Positions 1 to 9,549 of a DNA stretch of 64,000 bases are shown piece by piece. Each line of letters begins with the position of its first letter. Within the stretch, counting starts at the first letter, position 1. The notes under the pieces were generated by a model. The model did not search any database. It was not told the DNA's origin and saw only the letters and a list, made by a program, of their open reading frames with translations. The stretch spans positions 14,158-78,157 of the forward strand of contig NZ_JAJSLW010000015.1 in NCBI RefSeq assembly GCF_021729145.1, written 5' to 3'. The DNA comes from Membranihabitans maritimus. Its GTDB lineage: Bacteria; Bacteroidota; Bacteroidia; Chitinophagales; Saprospiraceae. The position numbers were made by a program, and so were the translations under genes.

Positions 1-313
1 GCCGGCACCTATGAATTAACCGTTACCCACCCGGTGACGGGATGTATCTCGGAATGTGAAGTGGAAGTGTTTGAAGATTTGACAGAACCAGAATGTGATG
101 CGGGTTTGGACAAGACCTTGACCTGTGCGGTGACTGAGGTGACCCTGGATGGATCATCGGATGTAGAGGGAGCGACATATTCCTGGACGGGTCCCGGCGG
201 ATTTACCAGCGATGAACAAAGCCCTGAGGTATCGGTTGCCGGCACCTATGAATTAACCGTTACCCACCCGGTGACGGGATGTATCTCGGAATGTGAAGTG
301 GAAGTGTTTGAAG
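1..313 (+). repeat. Direct repeat of 76 bp (1-76 and 238-313), 237-bp period
   Basis: Bases 1-76 recur without a visible mismatch at 238-313, in frame, coding GTYELTVTHPVTG and the following Cys-rich stretch. The 237-base period equals a 79-residue domain. More copies may lie upstream of the window. Confidence 0.93.
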
Positions 314-3300
314 AAACTGTCACCCCTACTTGCGATGCAGGAGATGCTAAAGTTCTTTCATGCCAGGAGGGATCGACAACTGTAATCCTGGAGGGGGCTT
401 CACAGACACAAGGGGTTTCATTCTCATGGAGTACAAATGATGGAATGATTGAAAGCGGGGCAAACACTGCAACTCCTACGGTAAGCCAGCCAGGAACTTA
501 TACCTTAAGGGTGACGGTAACTGAAACAGGCTGTTATTCTGAGTGTTCAGTAGATGTTACTGAAGATACGGAAGACCCTGTATTTGCCAATTGTAATGAA
601 AATAGTCAAAATGATAGCCCTATAGACCTTGGATGTAATCCGGAAGATTTGCCAGATGAAGACATGGCTATCAACGATGTGGGAGAACCTTCGGATGATC
701 ACGACCTTGGAAATAATAATCCTTCCGCTTCAGGAGGAGAGATCATAGAGAACGGTTGTGAAAGAATGCAAATATGGACGGTGAGTATAGAAGATGCATG
801 TGGGAATATAGGTACCTGTGAAGTGACGTACGTGTGGGTAGAAGATGAAGAAAATCCTGTTTTCGCCAATTGTACGGAAGGTAGTCAGGATGAAAGCCCG
901 ATTGATTTGGGCTGTAATCCTGAGCGTCCGGGTGAAGAGCGTGCAATTGCGGATGTAGGAGTGCCATCAGACAATTGCGGAGTGGTAGCATCTACGTTAA
1001 CAGCACAGGGCGGTACGATTACGGGAGACGCGTGTGGATATACCCAGGTGTGGACGGTGAGTATAGAAGATGCATGTGGGAATATAGGTACCTGTGAAGT
1101 GACGTACGTGTGGGTAGAGGATGAAGAAGATCCTGTTTTTGCCAATTGTATGGAAGGTAGTCAGGATGAAAGCCCGATTGATTTGGGATGTAATCCTGGT
1201 CGTCCGGATGCAGAGCGTGCTATTGCGGATGTAGGAGTGCCATCGGATAATTGCGGAGTGGTAGCATCTACGTTATCAGCGGAAGGAGGAGCGATTACGG
1301 GCGATGCATGTGGATACACCCAGGTGTGGACGGTGAGTATAGAAGATGCGTGTGGGAATATAGGTACCTGTGAAGTGACGTACGTGTGGGTAGAAGACGA
1401 AGAAAATCCTGTTTTCACTAATTGCACGGAAGGTAGTCAGGATGAAAGCCCGATTGATTTGGGATGTAATCCTGAGCGTCCGGATGCAGAACGTGCTATT
1501 GCGGATGTAGGAGCGCCATCGGATAATTGCGGAGTGGTAGCATCAACGTTATCAGCGGAAGGAGGAGTGATTACGGGTGATGCATGCGGCTATACCCAGG
1601 TGTGGACGGTGAGTATAGAAGATGCGTGTGGCAATGTGGGCACCTGTGAAGTTGCGTACGTATGGGTAGAGGATGAGGAAAACCCTGTTTTCGCCAATTG
1701 TCCGATTGAAGAGCCAATTGATTTGGGATGTAATCCTGAGCGTCCGGATGCTGCGCGTGCTATTGCGGATGTAGGAGCGCCATCAGACAATTGCGGAGTG
1801 GTAGCATCTACGTTATCAGCACAGGGCGGTACGATTACGGGAGACGCGTGTGGCTATACCCAGGTGTGGACGGTGAGTATAGAAGATGAATGCGAGAATG
1901 TAGGTACCTGTGAAGTGACGTACGTGTGGGTAGAAGACGAAGAAAATCCTGTTTTCGCCAATTGCACGGAAGGTAGTCAGGATGAAAGCCCGATTGATTT
2001 GGGATGTAATCCTGAGCGTCCGGATGCTGAACGAGCTATTGAAGATGTAGGAGCACCATCAGACAATTGCGGAGTGGTAGAATCTACCTTATCCGCGCAA
2101 GGAGGTGTAATTACAGGAGGCCCTTGTGGTTATTTGCAAACCTGGACGGTAAGTATAGAAGATGCATGTGGGAATGTAGGTACGTGTGAAGTAATCTATA
2201 CCTGGATTGAAGATGAGGAAGCTCCTCAAATAGTAATAGATGCGAAGAAGATTATTAACTGTGATGATGGAGCTATTTTTGATAGGCCCGATATCCGGGA
2301 TAATTGTGACAATAGCCCGGATGTCGACGTAAAAACAGAATATTTTATACCGGGAGAGGGGTGCAGACACAGGAGGACCTGGACGGTTACGGATCATTGT
2401 GGAAATGTATCAGTCGCTTCTCAAATTATAATCATAGATGACAACACCCCTCCCGTATTAGAACCCGTACATCCTTTATTGACAGGTTTGGAAGATGGAG
2501 ATACATTGTTTTTTGAATGTAGTAAGCCGGTTTACTTTAGTGAAGATGATTTCAAAGTAGCCAATGAATGTAAGAATTGTCCGCAAGATTATGACATTAA
2601 AATTCATGATTACGCGAAAAACCATAATTGCGAAAATGGAACCAATGCTGTAAGAGAAGTAGTCTGTTGGTGGACAGCAACTGACGAATTCGGAAACGAA
2701 TCATCGTATACTATTTATATGTTTGCTATGGACCGTATGCCACCGGAATTTGTGTATGTACCAGGTGATAAAACCATTGGTGAAGGGGACCCTGTTGTAT
2801 TTGGGCAACCTAGAGTAGAAGATGCCTGTAGTGACCAGGTAAACATTACATATGTTGATTCTACTTTTCAAGTCCATGGGGGAACGGAAATCAAGCGTAC
2901 CTGGACGGCTACTGATAATTGTGGAAACTTTAGCCAGGCTTCACAGTCCATAGTGATAGAAGGTTCTGAACTTGTGTTTACCGGAATTCCTCAGGATAAA
3001 GTCCTTCCCTTTGGATCTGAACCTTCGTTTGATGAACCGGAAATTAATCCGGAGAATAGTGGATTTACCCTTCAAATTGTTGGTGAGGATTTGATAGAAG
3101 GAGATACCTGTGCGGGAATTATTTATAAGCGTACATGGAGGGCATCAAATGGTCAGGGAGTATCTGCTACAACTTCTCAAAAGGTTGAGATAGAAGGAGA
3201 TGATGAAAAACCGGTTATTCTAAACCCTCCGTCGAATGATTTGGTGCTGCCATGTAATTCAGACATTCCTGAGTACGAACTTGAAGTGACCGATAATTCG

Positions 3301-5148
3301 GGAGGTCCGGTGGATATTTCAGTTGAAACAACCATTTCAAAAGGTAATTGCGAAGATCGTATGGGGATTCGCAATTGGACAGTAACAGATGCGTGTGGTA
3401 ATTTGACGGTATTTAGTCAAATGATTTATTTCAATATGGAGGAAACGGTTTCTTTTACCAGTGTGCCGAAAGACACAACCATAGCCATAGGAAATTCTTT
3501 ACCTCAAGAGAATGCTCAGGCTGAGACCTCATGCGAGGAAGGAAATTTGGATGTAAGTTCTTTTATAGACACATTGGCTACTACGGCGTGTCAAACAATC
3601 CTGCAAAAAATATGGATAGCTACAGATGCTTGTGGCGACAGGGATACAGCTTACCAGGAAATCACGTTTGAAGATTCTGAAGCACCTGTTTTTGAAGATA
3701 CATTAACTAGATTGGAGATTAATTGCGGTGAGTTAGATAGTATATCAATGCCCGTCGTTTCAGATAATGTTGGCCTGGATTCCTTGATGTATGAGGATGA
3801 ATATACGGCAGATAGTTGTGCCGGAAATATATTACGAAAATGGACGGCTGTTGACAGATGTGGTAATTCCAGCCATTTTTTACAGGAGATTAGGGTACGT
3901 CCGGATTCTTCGGATTTAAAACTTGTATTCAGTCCTGCAGATACATCTATACGTTGTGGAGATTCAATTCCTTCTGGAATTCCTCTTTGGGAAAGTACTT
4001 ATTGCCATGATTTGAATATAGACGAATCTATATCATATAGTATTGTGGATACCAATAATTGTGGCCAGGGGTTGGGTTATTTTATTATAAAGACCTGGAC
4101 GGTTACGAATTCATGTGGTTTCACTGATACAACCCGCCAACATATTGCTGTGTTGGCTCCGGGGCAGGAAAACTTAATTGCTTTTCTTGATAGACCTATT
4201 GCTATGGTAGCCAATTGTTTGGGAGAAATTCCATATGAAGAACCACTGGTGAAATCTACGTGTGACTCCATTGATGTATTTTTCTATGAAGACACAGTGG
4301 GGATGAAATGTAGTAATAATTATAGACTGTTGAGAACATGGATTGCTACCGATACTTGTGGTCAGGTGGCAAGTACAAGTCAAACTATTCAAATTCGACC
4401 GGATACAGAAGCACCTGTGATTTCAGTGGTTATGGATACCATTGAATTGTCTGTAGAGGAGTATGAAGCATGGAATGATGCTGATTCGAATGTGGATGTA
4501 TATGACAATTGTGGAATTGATACATCTTACTGGGAATTTGGACAACAAGGATCGGACGGGGAAGATGTATATTTTTATACCTATAGTGTAACTGATTACT
4601 GTGGTAATACTACAAAGGACACGTTTTATATTGTTTTGGATGGCATTTCTCTTAAGACTACTTTGAGTCGAAGTGGAACACGGGTATATCCCGGGATCAA
4701 GGGAGGAGTGAGGCCGTTTACTTTTCATTGGGAATATATATTATCAGGACAATCGGATTGGGAGCAGTCTGAACAGGCGTTAGAATATTTTGAAACGCGT
4801 GGAATGGGACCCCTCGAAAAGGTTCGATTGAGGCTAACAGATAACCTGGGTAATTCATCTGCAGCTTCCATTAACCTGAATGAAGTCAGAACCCGGAAGT
4901 TTAACTATCGGGTCTATCCTAATCCTGCTGACAACTTTGTGGAAATAGAATTAGAACCGGGAAATGGAAGGTCTACATTGCTAATTCAGGTATATGACAT
5001 GGTAGGAAATCAGATATACAAACAGGAGATGCTAAATGGTGAAAGAACAGTGAGGATTAATTCCTCAAACTGGCCTTCTGGGTCATATTTTATCAAATTA
5101 ATTGATGATTCAACTATTAACAGTCATAAATTGATAATAGCTAAATAA
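1..5148 (+). CDS. Giant T9SS-secreted repeat protein, 5' end outside window
   Basis: The reading frame is open from base 1, so the N-terminus lies upstream; about 1715 residues are visible. The protein starts with two Ig/PKD-like units ending in a Cys-containing motif (GCISECEVEVFE). Six tandem units of about 92 residues follow, each built around WTVSIEDACGN and VWVEDEE. Then come about ten more divergent HYR-like units with the signature W-T-x-T-D-x-C-G-N. The last ~80 residues (YPNPADN, then WPSGSYFIKL near the end) match the T9SS type A sorting domain, so the protein is probably exported and attached to the cell surface or released. Many paired cysteines suggest disulfide-stabilised domains. 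No enzymatic domain is visible in this part; an adhesin or matrix role is inference. An intrinsic terminator follows the stop codon. Confidence 0.9.
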   Translation, partial: AGTYELTVTHPVTGCISECEVEVFEDLTEPECDAGLDKTLTCAVTEVTLDGSSDVEGATYSWTGPGGFTSDEQSPEVSVAGTYELTVTHPVTGCISECEVEVFEETVTPTCDAGDAKVLSCQEGSTTVILEGASQTQGVSFSWSTNDGMIESGANTATPTVSQPGTYTLRVTVTETGCYSECSVDVTEDTEDPVFANCNENSQNDSPIDLGCNPEDLPDEDMAINDVGEPSDDHDLGNNNPSASGGEIIENGCERMQIWTVSIEDACGNIGTCEVTYVWVEDEENPVFANCTEGSQDESPIDLGCNPERPGEERAIADVGVPSDNCGVVASTLTAQGGTITGDACGYTQVWTVSIEDACGNIGTCEVTYVWVEDEEDPVFANCMEGSQDESPIDLGCNPGRPDAERAIADVGVPSDNCGVVASTLSAEGGAITGDACGYTQVWTVSIEDACGNIGTCEVTYVWVEDEENPVFTNCTEGSQDESPIDLGCNPERPDAERAIADVGAPSDNCGVVASTLSAEGGVITGDACGYTQVWTVSIEDACGNVGTCEVAYVWVEDEENPVFANCPIEEPIDLGCNPERPDAARAIADVGAPSDNCGVVASTLSAQGGTITGDACGYTQVWTVSIEDECENVGTCEVTYVWVEDEENPVFANCTEGSQDESPIDLGCNPERPDAERAIEDVGAPSDNCGVVESTLSAQGGVITGGPCGYLQTWTVSIEDACGNVGTCEVIYTWIEDEEAPQIVIDAKKIINCDDGAIFDRPDIRDNCDNSPDVDVKTEYFIPGEGCRHRRTWTVTDHCGNVSVASQIIIIDDNTPPVLEPVHPLLTGLEDGDTLFFECSKPVYFSEDDFKVANECKNCPQDYDIKIHDYAKNHNCENGTNAVREVVCWWTATDEFGNESSYTIYMFAMDRMPPEFVYVPGDKTIGEGDPVVFGQPRVEDACSDQVNITYVDSTFQVHGGTEIKRTWTATDNCGNFSQASQSIVIEGSELVFTGIPQDKVLPFGSEPSFDEPEINPENSGFTLQIVGEDLIEGDTCAGIIYKRTWRASNGQGVSATTSQKVEIEGDDEKPVILNPPSNDLVLPCNSDIPEYELEVTDNSGGPVDISVETTISKGNCEDRMGIRNWTVTDACGNLTVFSQMIYFNMEETVSFTSVPKDTTIAIGNSLPQENAQAETSCEEGNLDVSSFIDTLATTACQTILQKIWIATDACGDRDTAYQEITFEDSEAPVFEDTLTRLEINCGELDSISMPVVSDNVGLDSLMYEDEYTADSCAGNILRKWTAVDRCGNSSHFLQEIRVRPDSSDLKLVFSPADTSIRCGDSIPSGIPLWESTYCHDLNIDESISYSIVDTNNCGQGLGYFIIKTWTVTNSCGFTDTTRQHIAVLAPGQENLIAFLDRPIAMVANCLGEIPYEEPLVKSTCDSIDVFFYEDTVGMKCSNNYRLLRTWIATDTCGQVASTSQTIQIRPDTEAPVISVVMDTIELSVEEYEAWNDADSNVDVYDNCGIDTSYWEFGQQGSDGEDVYFYTYSVTDYCGNTTKDTFYIVLDGISLKTTLSRSGTRVYPGIKGGVRPFTFHWEYILSGQSDWEQSEQALEYFETRGMGPLEKVRLRLTDNLGNSSAASINLNEVRTRKFNYRVYPNPADNFVEIELEPGNGRSTLLIQVYDMVGNQIYKQEMLNGERTVRINSSNWPSGSYFIKLIDDSTINSHKLIIAK
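574..2220 (+). repeat. Six tandem ~276-bp coding repeats
   Basis: Units lie at 574-852 (divergent first copy), 853-1128, 1129-1404, 1405-1680, 1681-1944 (12 bases shorter, losing four residues) and 1945-2220. The four central units are nearly identical at DNA level, including synonymous positions, which points to recent duplication or gene conversion. Each encodes one ~92-residue domain with five or six cysteines. Confidence 0.93.
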
Positions 5149-5180
5149 GGCTGGGTGTCTTAATATTTTCTTTTTAGGGT

Positions 5181-5217
5181 AAGTCCTCTTCAATTTATTG
5201 GAGGGGGCTTTTTATTT
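5181..5217 (+). terminator. Intrinsic terminator of the giant surface protein gene
   Basis: A 14-base arm (5181-5194) pairs along its whole length, with G-U pairs, to 5197-5210. A T-rich tract follows (5209-5217). It sits 32 bases after the stop at 5148, and its tail overlaps the stop of the convergent regulator gene at 5212. Confidence 0.8.
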
Positions 5218-5883
5218 CCCTTCCAGGAATTTAATTTGCTCTATAAGTTCAACTACATTATTAACAGTCATTTTTTTAAATATCCTGTTTTTGTAAGTAC
5301 TAATGGTTGAAGGTTGAAGATTTAATTGATTTGAGATTTCATTAGTTGAAAACCCCTTGACCAAAAGTTTCATGACATCTGTTTCGCGAGTAGATAGGGT
5401 CTTAAGAGGATTTAATCTTGAATTGTTATTACTATCATTAAATTGGGTCAGTAACTCTTGTTGGATATGTTCACTTGCATAAATTTGGTTACTTAATACC
5501 GTATAAAGTGCTTTTTTGAATTCATGATCCGGGGCAGTTTTGGAAATAAATCCTTCTGCGCCACTCCTAAGGCATTGACGTGCATAGATTTTTTCATCGA
5601 AGCTAGAAAACACTAAAACTTTGATTGAAGGATTTTTAATTTTTAATAATTCAATCATTTTTGTATTGTTTCCTCCGGGTACATTGAGGTCTAAAATGAC
5701 CAGATCTATTGTGTGATTTGATAATATTTCAATAGCTTTAGGAAAATTAGAAGCATACTTAATTGTATATTTTATACCAGAATCTTCCAATAGCATTCTA
5801 ATTCCCACTTGCACTACTCTATGGTCTTCTACAACCAGGATATTGGTTAATGTAAATGCTGTGAATTTAAATTGATTACTCAA
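5212..5883 (-). CDS. LuxR/NarL-type response regulator
   Basis: A 223-residue two-domain response regulator. The receiver domain (about 12-130) has the acidic pocket D20, the phosphoacceptor D65 (VILDLNVPG), the switch serines 93-94 (VFSSF) and K115 (ISKT). The LuxR-type helix-turn-helix (about 155-220) shows LSTRETDVMKLLVKGFSTNEIS and a recognition helix QPSTISTYKNRIFKKM. It should be a phosphorylation-controlled DNA-binding protein. The next gene on its 5' side, 530 bases away and divergent, is a large sensor kinase without receiver or DNA-binding domain, so the two probably form one pair (inference). It converges with the giant surface-protein gene, a possible target. Target genes cannot be read from the sequence. 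Confidence 0.9.
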   Translation of the reverse strand: MSNQFKFTAFTLTNILVVEDHRVVQVGIRMLLEDSGIKYTIKYASNFPKAIEILSNHTIDLVILDLNVPGGNNTKMIELLKIKNPSIKVLVFSSFDEKIYARQCLRSGAEGFISKTAPDHEFKKALYTVLSNQIYASEHIQQELLTQFNDSNNNSRLNPLKTLSTRETDVMKLLVKGFSTNEISNQLNLQPSTISTYKNRIFKKMTVNNVVELIEQIKFLEGK

Positions 5884-6411
5884 GCCAATAATATTATTGA
5901 TAAGAAATTATTCTTGTGTGGAAATGGTTTTGCCGTAAAATGGAAATAGTTCTGTAATAAAACTTTAAAATACTCCTAAGTTTAACTGTGACTCAAATGG
6001 TGAAACTTTATTTGCCTCTCCAGTATTTATCAAATATAGTATTTTAATGGAAAAATAAAAAACTCATTTGGCTAGTCTTTTTTTATTGTTGAAGGGTAAT
6101 ATTTACGGAATTAGTCTTGAATTCTAAGATAGATAGAGAACGTTTACAGATTATCATAGAATATAATATAGGCGGATGTAAGAGATGAAAGCAGTCGGAT
6201 AGCAAAAAAAATAAAATTGAGAATAAGGAGTGAAATTTTGAGATTGGTTTCGCTCTTTTTATTTTTAGAATTACATTTGATTTTAAGTAAATTATTCTAT
6301 TTACCCAAAGAATAGATAATGCCACAATTGTATTTTTAAAAATTCTTCTTATTTGTTGGTGAACTTTTGAGGTGCTTTTAGTGACTTAACTTATTTCGTA
6401 AGAGTTGTTTT
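5884..6411. other. Intergenic region between divergent regulator and kinase
   Basis: About 530 very AT-rich bases holding the two divergent promoters. I see no convincing gene: a short minus-strand open frame at 6083-6325 has no recognisable domain and a composition like its surroundings. No clear TAnnTTTG box was found. Confidence 0.6.
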
Positions 6412-9400
6412 ATGGGTAAAGTGTATGATAAAAAGTTGATAAGGCAAAAAAGATTATTTCCTTTTGTAAGGGTAGTGGTTTGCCTGTATTTGATTGGTTT
6501 TGTGTTAACTGGCCTTATAGCTCAGAATGATAGTTATTCAGTTCGACATTTTACAGATGAATCGGGACTCCCCCAAAATAGTATAAAGGATATAGTTAAA
6601 GATTCCCTGGATTATTATTGGATGGTTACAGAAAACGGAATTGTTCGATTTGATGGTCAGAATTTTATCAAGTTCGGTTCCGGACGTACAGGAACTGGTT
6701 CGGATCGTTATTTCGGTTTTCAAAAAAAGATGAACCATTTGACTGCTCATTATGCTATTACGGAAGACTATCAATATGTAAATTTATTAGATGATGTAAG
6801 AGTAGATAAAAAAATATCCAAAAAGGGATTTGATAAATACTATTCAACTTTTGTTGACTCATCCAAATATAATAATTTTTTTTATGCTAAAGGCTTACCG
6901 AGAATTATCAAAGCCCATTCAAGTAAGTCTGTATATGTCATACAAACTAATTATTTAAATACTTTTTATTTATGTTTTCATGACAAGATCAAGTATTATA
7001 AGGATGGAGAATTGTCTTTTACGTTACCGATGGACGAACTGGATTTCGCAGGGTTATTTTTGTTGCAGGATAAATTGTATTACAAAGCAGGTAAACAGTT
7101 TTGGAAAATTGAGGCTGGAGCGATAAAACCTGTAATACTAAAAGGAGATGTAACTTTAAATGACATGGAAGGTCCTGACATTCAAATTGTATGGAATATA
7201 AACAGTCATAAAAATCTTATAGTCTGCAAAGGAAAATTATATTCTTTTTTTTACGATGAAAATGGGGATTTAACCACTAAGTACATTGTAAATCTGGATA
7301 CATATAATTTTTCAATCATTGAAAGTTATTATTTCTCAGAGGAAGGAGATTATATTTTACTCGGAAGCTTAACAAATGGGCTCTTACTATTAAGTAGCTT
7401 TCAATTTAACACTATTAATGTTCCTGCAATAAGTTATAAGTCCAATGTTTTTTACGCACAAACTCAATTCAATACCAATTCTATATTGACGCCTGATGGA
7501 TATAAATTTACTAATAATTCAAGTGGGAATTGGGATTATACCCAAGTACAGGAAATAGATAATAACGATTATGGCATTTTTTGTGATAGTAATAACTTTA
7601 TTTGGGTTTCTAATAATACAGAACTTCTGAAACTGGATTCTAATTTCAATAGAGTAGAATCCTGGGATTTAGGGAATGAAATTGTCAATTTTTTTTCCTT
7701 TGATGATGAATTGTGGTTTAGTTGTAGGACCAAAGGATTGTATTCGATTCATTTATACAAACCAAATACACAACCTCAAAAAATAAATTCATTGAAAGGG
7801 ATTTCCTGCTTTTTGAAGACTTCCGATTCTATTATGTGGTTGGGGAGTAGTAATGGTACATATAAGGTGGATTTAAAAGGTAATATTATTGATTCAATTC
7901 CCGAATTAAATGGTGTTTATTGCAGAAGCCTTCATTATTCAGATTCAGGACAAATTTGGATTTCCACTTATGAAAAAGGCTTTTTTCTTAATGAGAATGA
8001 TTCACTTTACGGATTTCCCATGGATAGGGACGAATATTTGAGATCTACTCATTGCATATATGAAGATAGTGCAGGTTACTTTTGGATGACAACGAACAAA
8101 GGCTTATTCCGAATTCTAAAACAAGACCTTCTAAATTATGCAAAAGAGGAACAGGAACACATCTATTATCAATATTATGACCGTAGTTTTGGTTTTGGCA
8201 CGAATGAATTCAATGGGGGATGTCAACCTTGTGCGTTGGAATTGGATAACGGCCTGGTGTCACTTCCTTCCCTTTCAGGGCTTGTAGTCTTTGACCCATT
8301 GGAAATAAAAGAAATTACACCATCAGGAATATTAAAAATTGATGAATTTACGGTAGATAATGTTGCTCAAGTAATTTCAGATACCATAGTTTTCCCCAGG
8401 GATTTTGAGGAATTTGCAATTGAATTAAGTACTCCTTACTTAGGGAATGAGGAAGATTTATACATTTATTATTCTTTACAACCAAAGTCTGAAGCTCCAA
8501 AATGGCGATTGTATAATACGGAAATACGCTTTTCGAGGCTTGATCATGGAGAATATCAATTCCGATTTAGAAAGTTAAATGGCTTTGGCAAGGACAATTT
8601 TTCGGAGAGAAGTATACTATTGATAAAACCTCCGTACTTTTATCAAACCTGGACGTTTTATTTGCTTATAATCTGCATGGTAATAGTTATAGTGTATCTA
8701 TATATCCGGGTCTCGCTGCATAGGGTTAGGGTACGAAATCGTCTTTTGGAAATAAAAGTAAATGAAAGAACGATAACTTTAAAAGCTGCCTTAGACAGTC
8801 TCAAGAAGTCCAAGAATAGCTTGAAAAGACAATTGCAAACCCAGGAATATTTATTGGGAGCAATGAATCATGATGTAGTGACACCATTGAAATATGTTCT
8901 TTTAAATACGGGAAAAATTAGTAAAAATGGGCATTCATTTTCACCAGAGATAGTATCTGAAGTAGCGGAAGGAATTCATATTTCCATTAAGGAAGTTTAC
9001 GAATTGATGAGTGAGTTATTAGAATTCTCAAAAATTCAGATTAAAAAAGATAAAATAGATATCACCACTTTTAATTTATCGGATCTGATTCATAGGACAA
9101 TAAGAATGTTCGATCTTTCTGCAAAGGGAAGGGATGTTCAAATTATTAGCCATATTGACGATGATGTTGAAGTAGAATCCAATGAGGCATTGCTACAAAT
9201 TGTTATTTCTAATTTAGTAGATAATAGTGTGAAAAATACTTTATCAGGTAGCACTATCAGAATTCGAAATAGTTTTAAGAGTGACGTTTTTACATTGAGT
9301 ATAGAAGATGAAGGTGGGGGAATTCCGCAAGAAATTATTAATTGGTTGGAAACAGGTTTTCAGGAAAATGATACTTATTTGCGTCAATACAAAGGGTTGG

Positions 9401-9543
9401 GGCTTTTTATTGTCAAAGAGTTACTTGAAATAATTAATTCGAAAATAGAAGTTACTAAAACTAAAAAAGGAAACCGGATATCAATACTATTTCTGGGAGA
9501 AGAAAAACCCAATTCCGTGTTTAGAATACATAAGTCAGATTAA
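6412..9543 (+). CDS. Beta-propeller sensor histidine kinase (HTCS-like, no receiver or HTH)
   Basis: A 1043-residue membrane sensor kinase. A signal segment at about 20-38 (ends TGLIAQ) is followed by a periplasmic sensor of two-component-regulator propeller repeats, with blades recognisable by motifs such as DSLDYYWMVTENGIVRFDG and DSAGYFWMTTNKGLFRI. A Y_Y_Y-type Ig domain comes next (about 640-740), then one transmembrane helix (about 745-770). The cytoplasmic part has a dimerisation/phosphoacceptor domain with H820 in MNHDVVTPL. The ATPase domain has an N box (NLVDNSVKNT), G1 (DEGGGIP) and G2 (GLGLFIVKE). Classic hybrid systems of Bacteroidota continue into a receiver and AraC domain; this one stops after the kinase. 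It probably phosphorylates the divergent LuxR regulator. The stop lies six bases from the end of the convergent next gene. Confidence 0.9.
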   Translation: MGKVYDKKLIRQKRLFPFVRVVVCLYLIGFVLTGLIAQNDSYSVRHFTDESGLPQNSIKDIVKDSLDYYWMVTENGIVRFDGQNFIKFGSGRTGTGSDRYFGFQKKMNHLTAHYAITEDYQYVNLLDDVRVDKKISKKGFDKYYSTFVDSSKYNNFFYAKGLPRIIKAHSSKSVYVIQTNYLNTFYLCFHDKIKYYKDGELSFTLPMDELDFAGLFLLQDKLYYKAGKQFWKIEAGAIKPVILKGDVTLNDMEGPDIQIVWNINSHKNLIVCKGKLYSFFYDENGDLTTKYIVNLDTYNFSIIESYYFSEEGDYILLGSLTNGLLLLSSFQFNTINVPAISYKSNVFYAQTQFNTNSILTPDGYKFTNNSSGNWDYTQVQEIDNNDYGIFCDSNNFIWVSNNTELLKLDSNFNRVESWDLGNEIVNFFSFDDELWFSCRTKGLYSIHLYKPNTQPQKINSLKGISCFLKTSDSIMWLGSSNGTYKVDLKGNIIDSIPELNGVYCRSLHYSDSGQIWISTYEKGFFLNENDSLYGFPMDRDEYLRSTHCIYEDSAGYFWMTTNKGLFRILKQDLLNYAKEEQEHIYYQYYDRSFGFGTNEFNGGCQPCALELDNGLVSLPSLSGLVVFDPLEIKEITPSGILKIDEFTVDNVAQVISDTIVFPRDFEEFAIELSTPYLGNEEDLYIYYSLQPKSEAPKWRLYNTEIRFSRLDHGEYQFRFRKLNGFGKDNFSERSILLIKPPYFYQTWTFYLLIICMVIVIVYLYIRVSLHRVRVRNRLLEIKVNERTITLKAALDSLKKSKNSLKRQLQTQEYLLGAMNHDVVTPLKYVLLNTGKISKNGHSFSPEIVSEVAEGIHISIKEVYELMSELLEFSKIQIKKDKIDITTFNLSDLIHRTIRMFDLSAKGRDVQIISHIDDDVEVESNEALLQIVISNLVDNSVKNTLSGSTIRIRNSFKSDVFTLSIEDEGGGIPQEIINWLETGFQENDTYLRQYKGLGLFIVKELLEIINSKIEVTKTKKGNRISILFLGEEKPNSVFRIHKSD

Positions 9544-9549
9544 GTAATA

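Noticed and set aside
885-1790. Minus-strand open frames inside the repeat region
   Set aside because: They are periodic mirror images of the repeated coding DNA, with no start context or domain.
574-2220. Regular ~276-base repeats that could suggest a CRISPR or satellite array
   Set aside because: The repeats are in frame, differ mainly as protein domains and have no short unique spacers.
6083-6325. 80-codon minus-strand frame before the sensor kinase
   Set aside because: Low-complexity hydrophobic translation in AT-rich spacer, no family, no neighbour logic.
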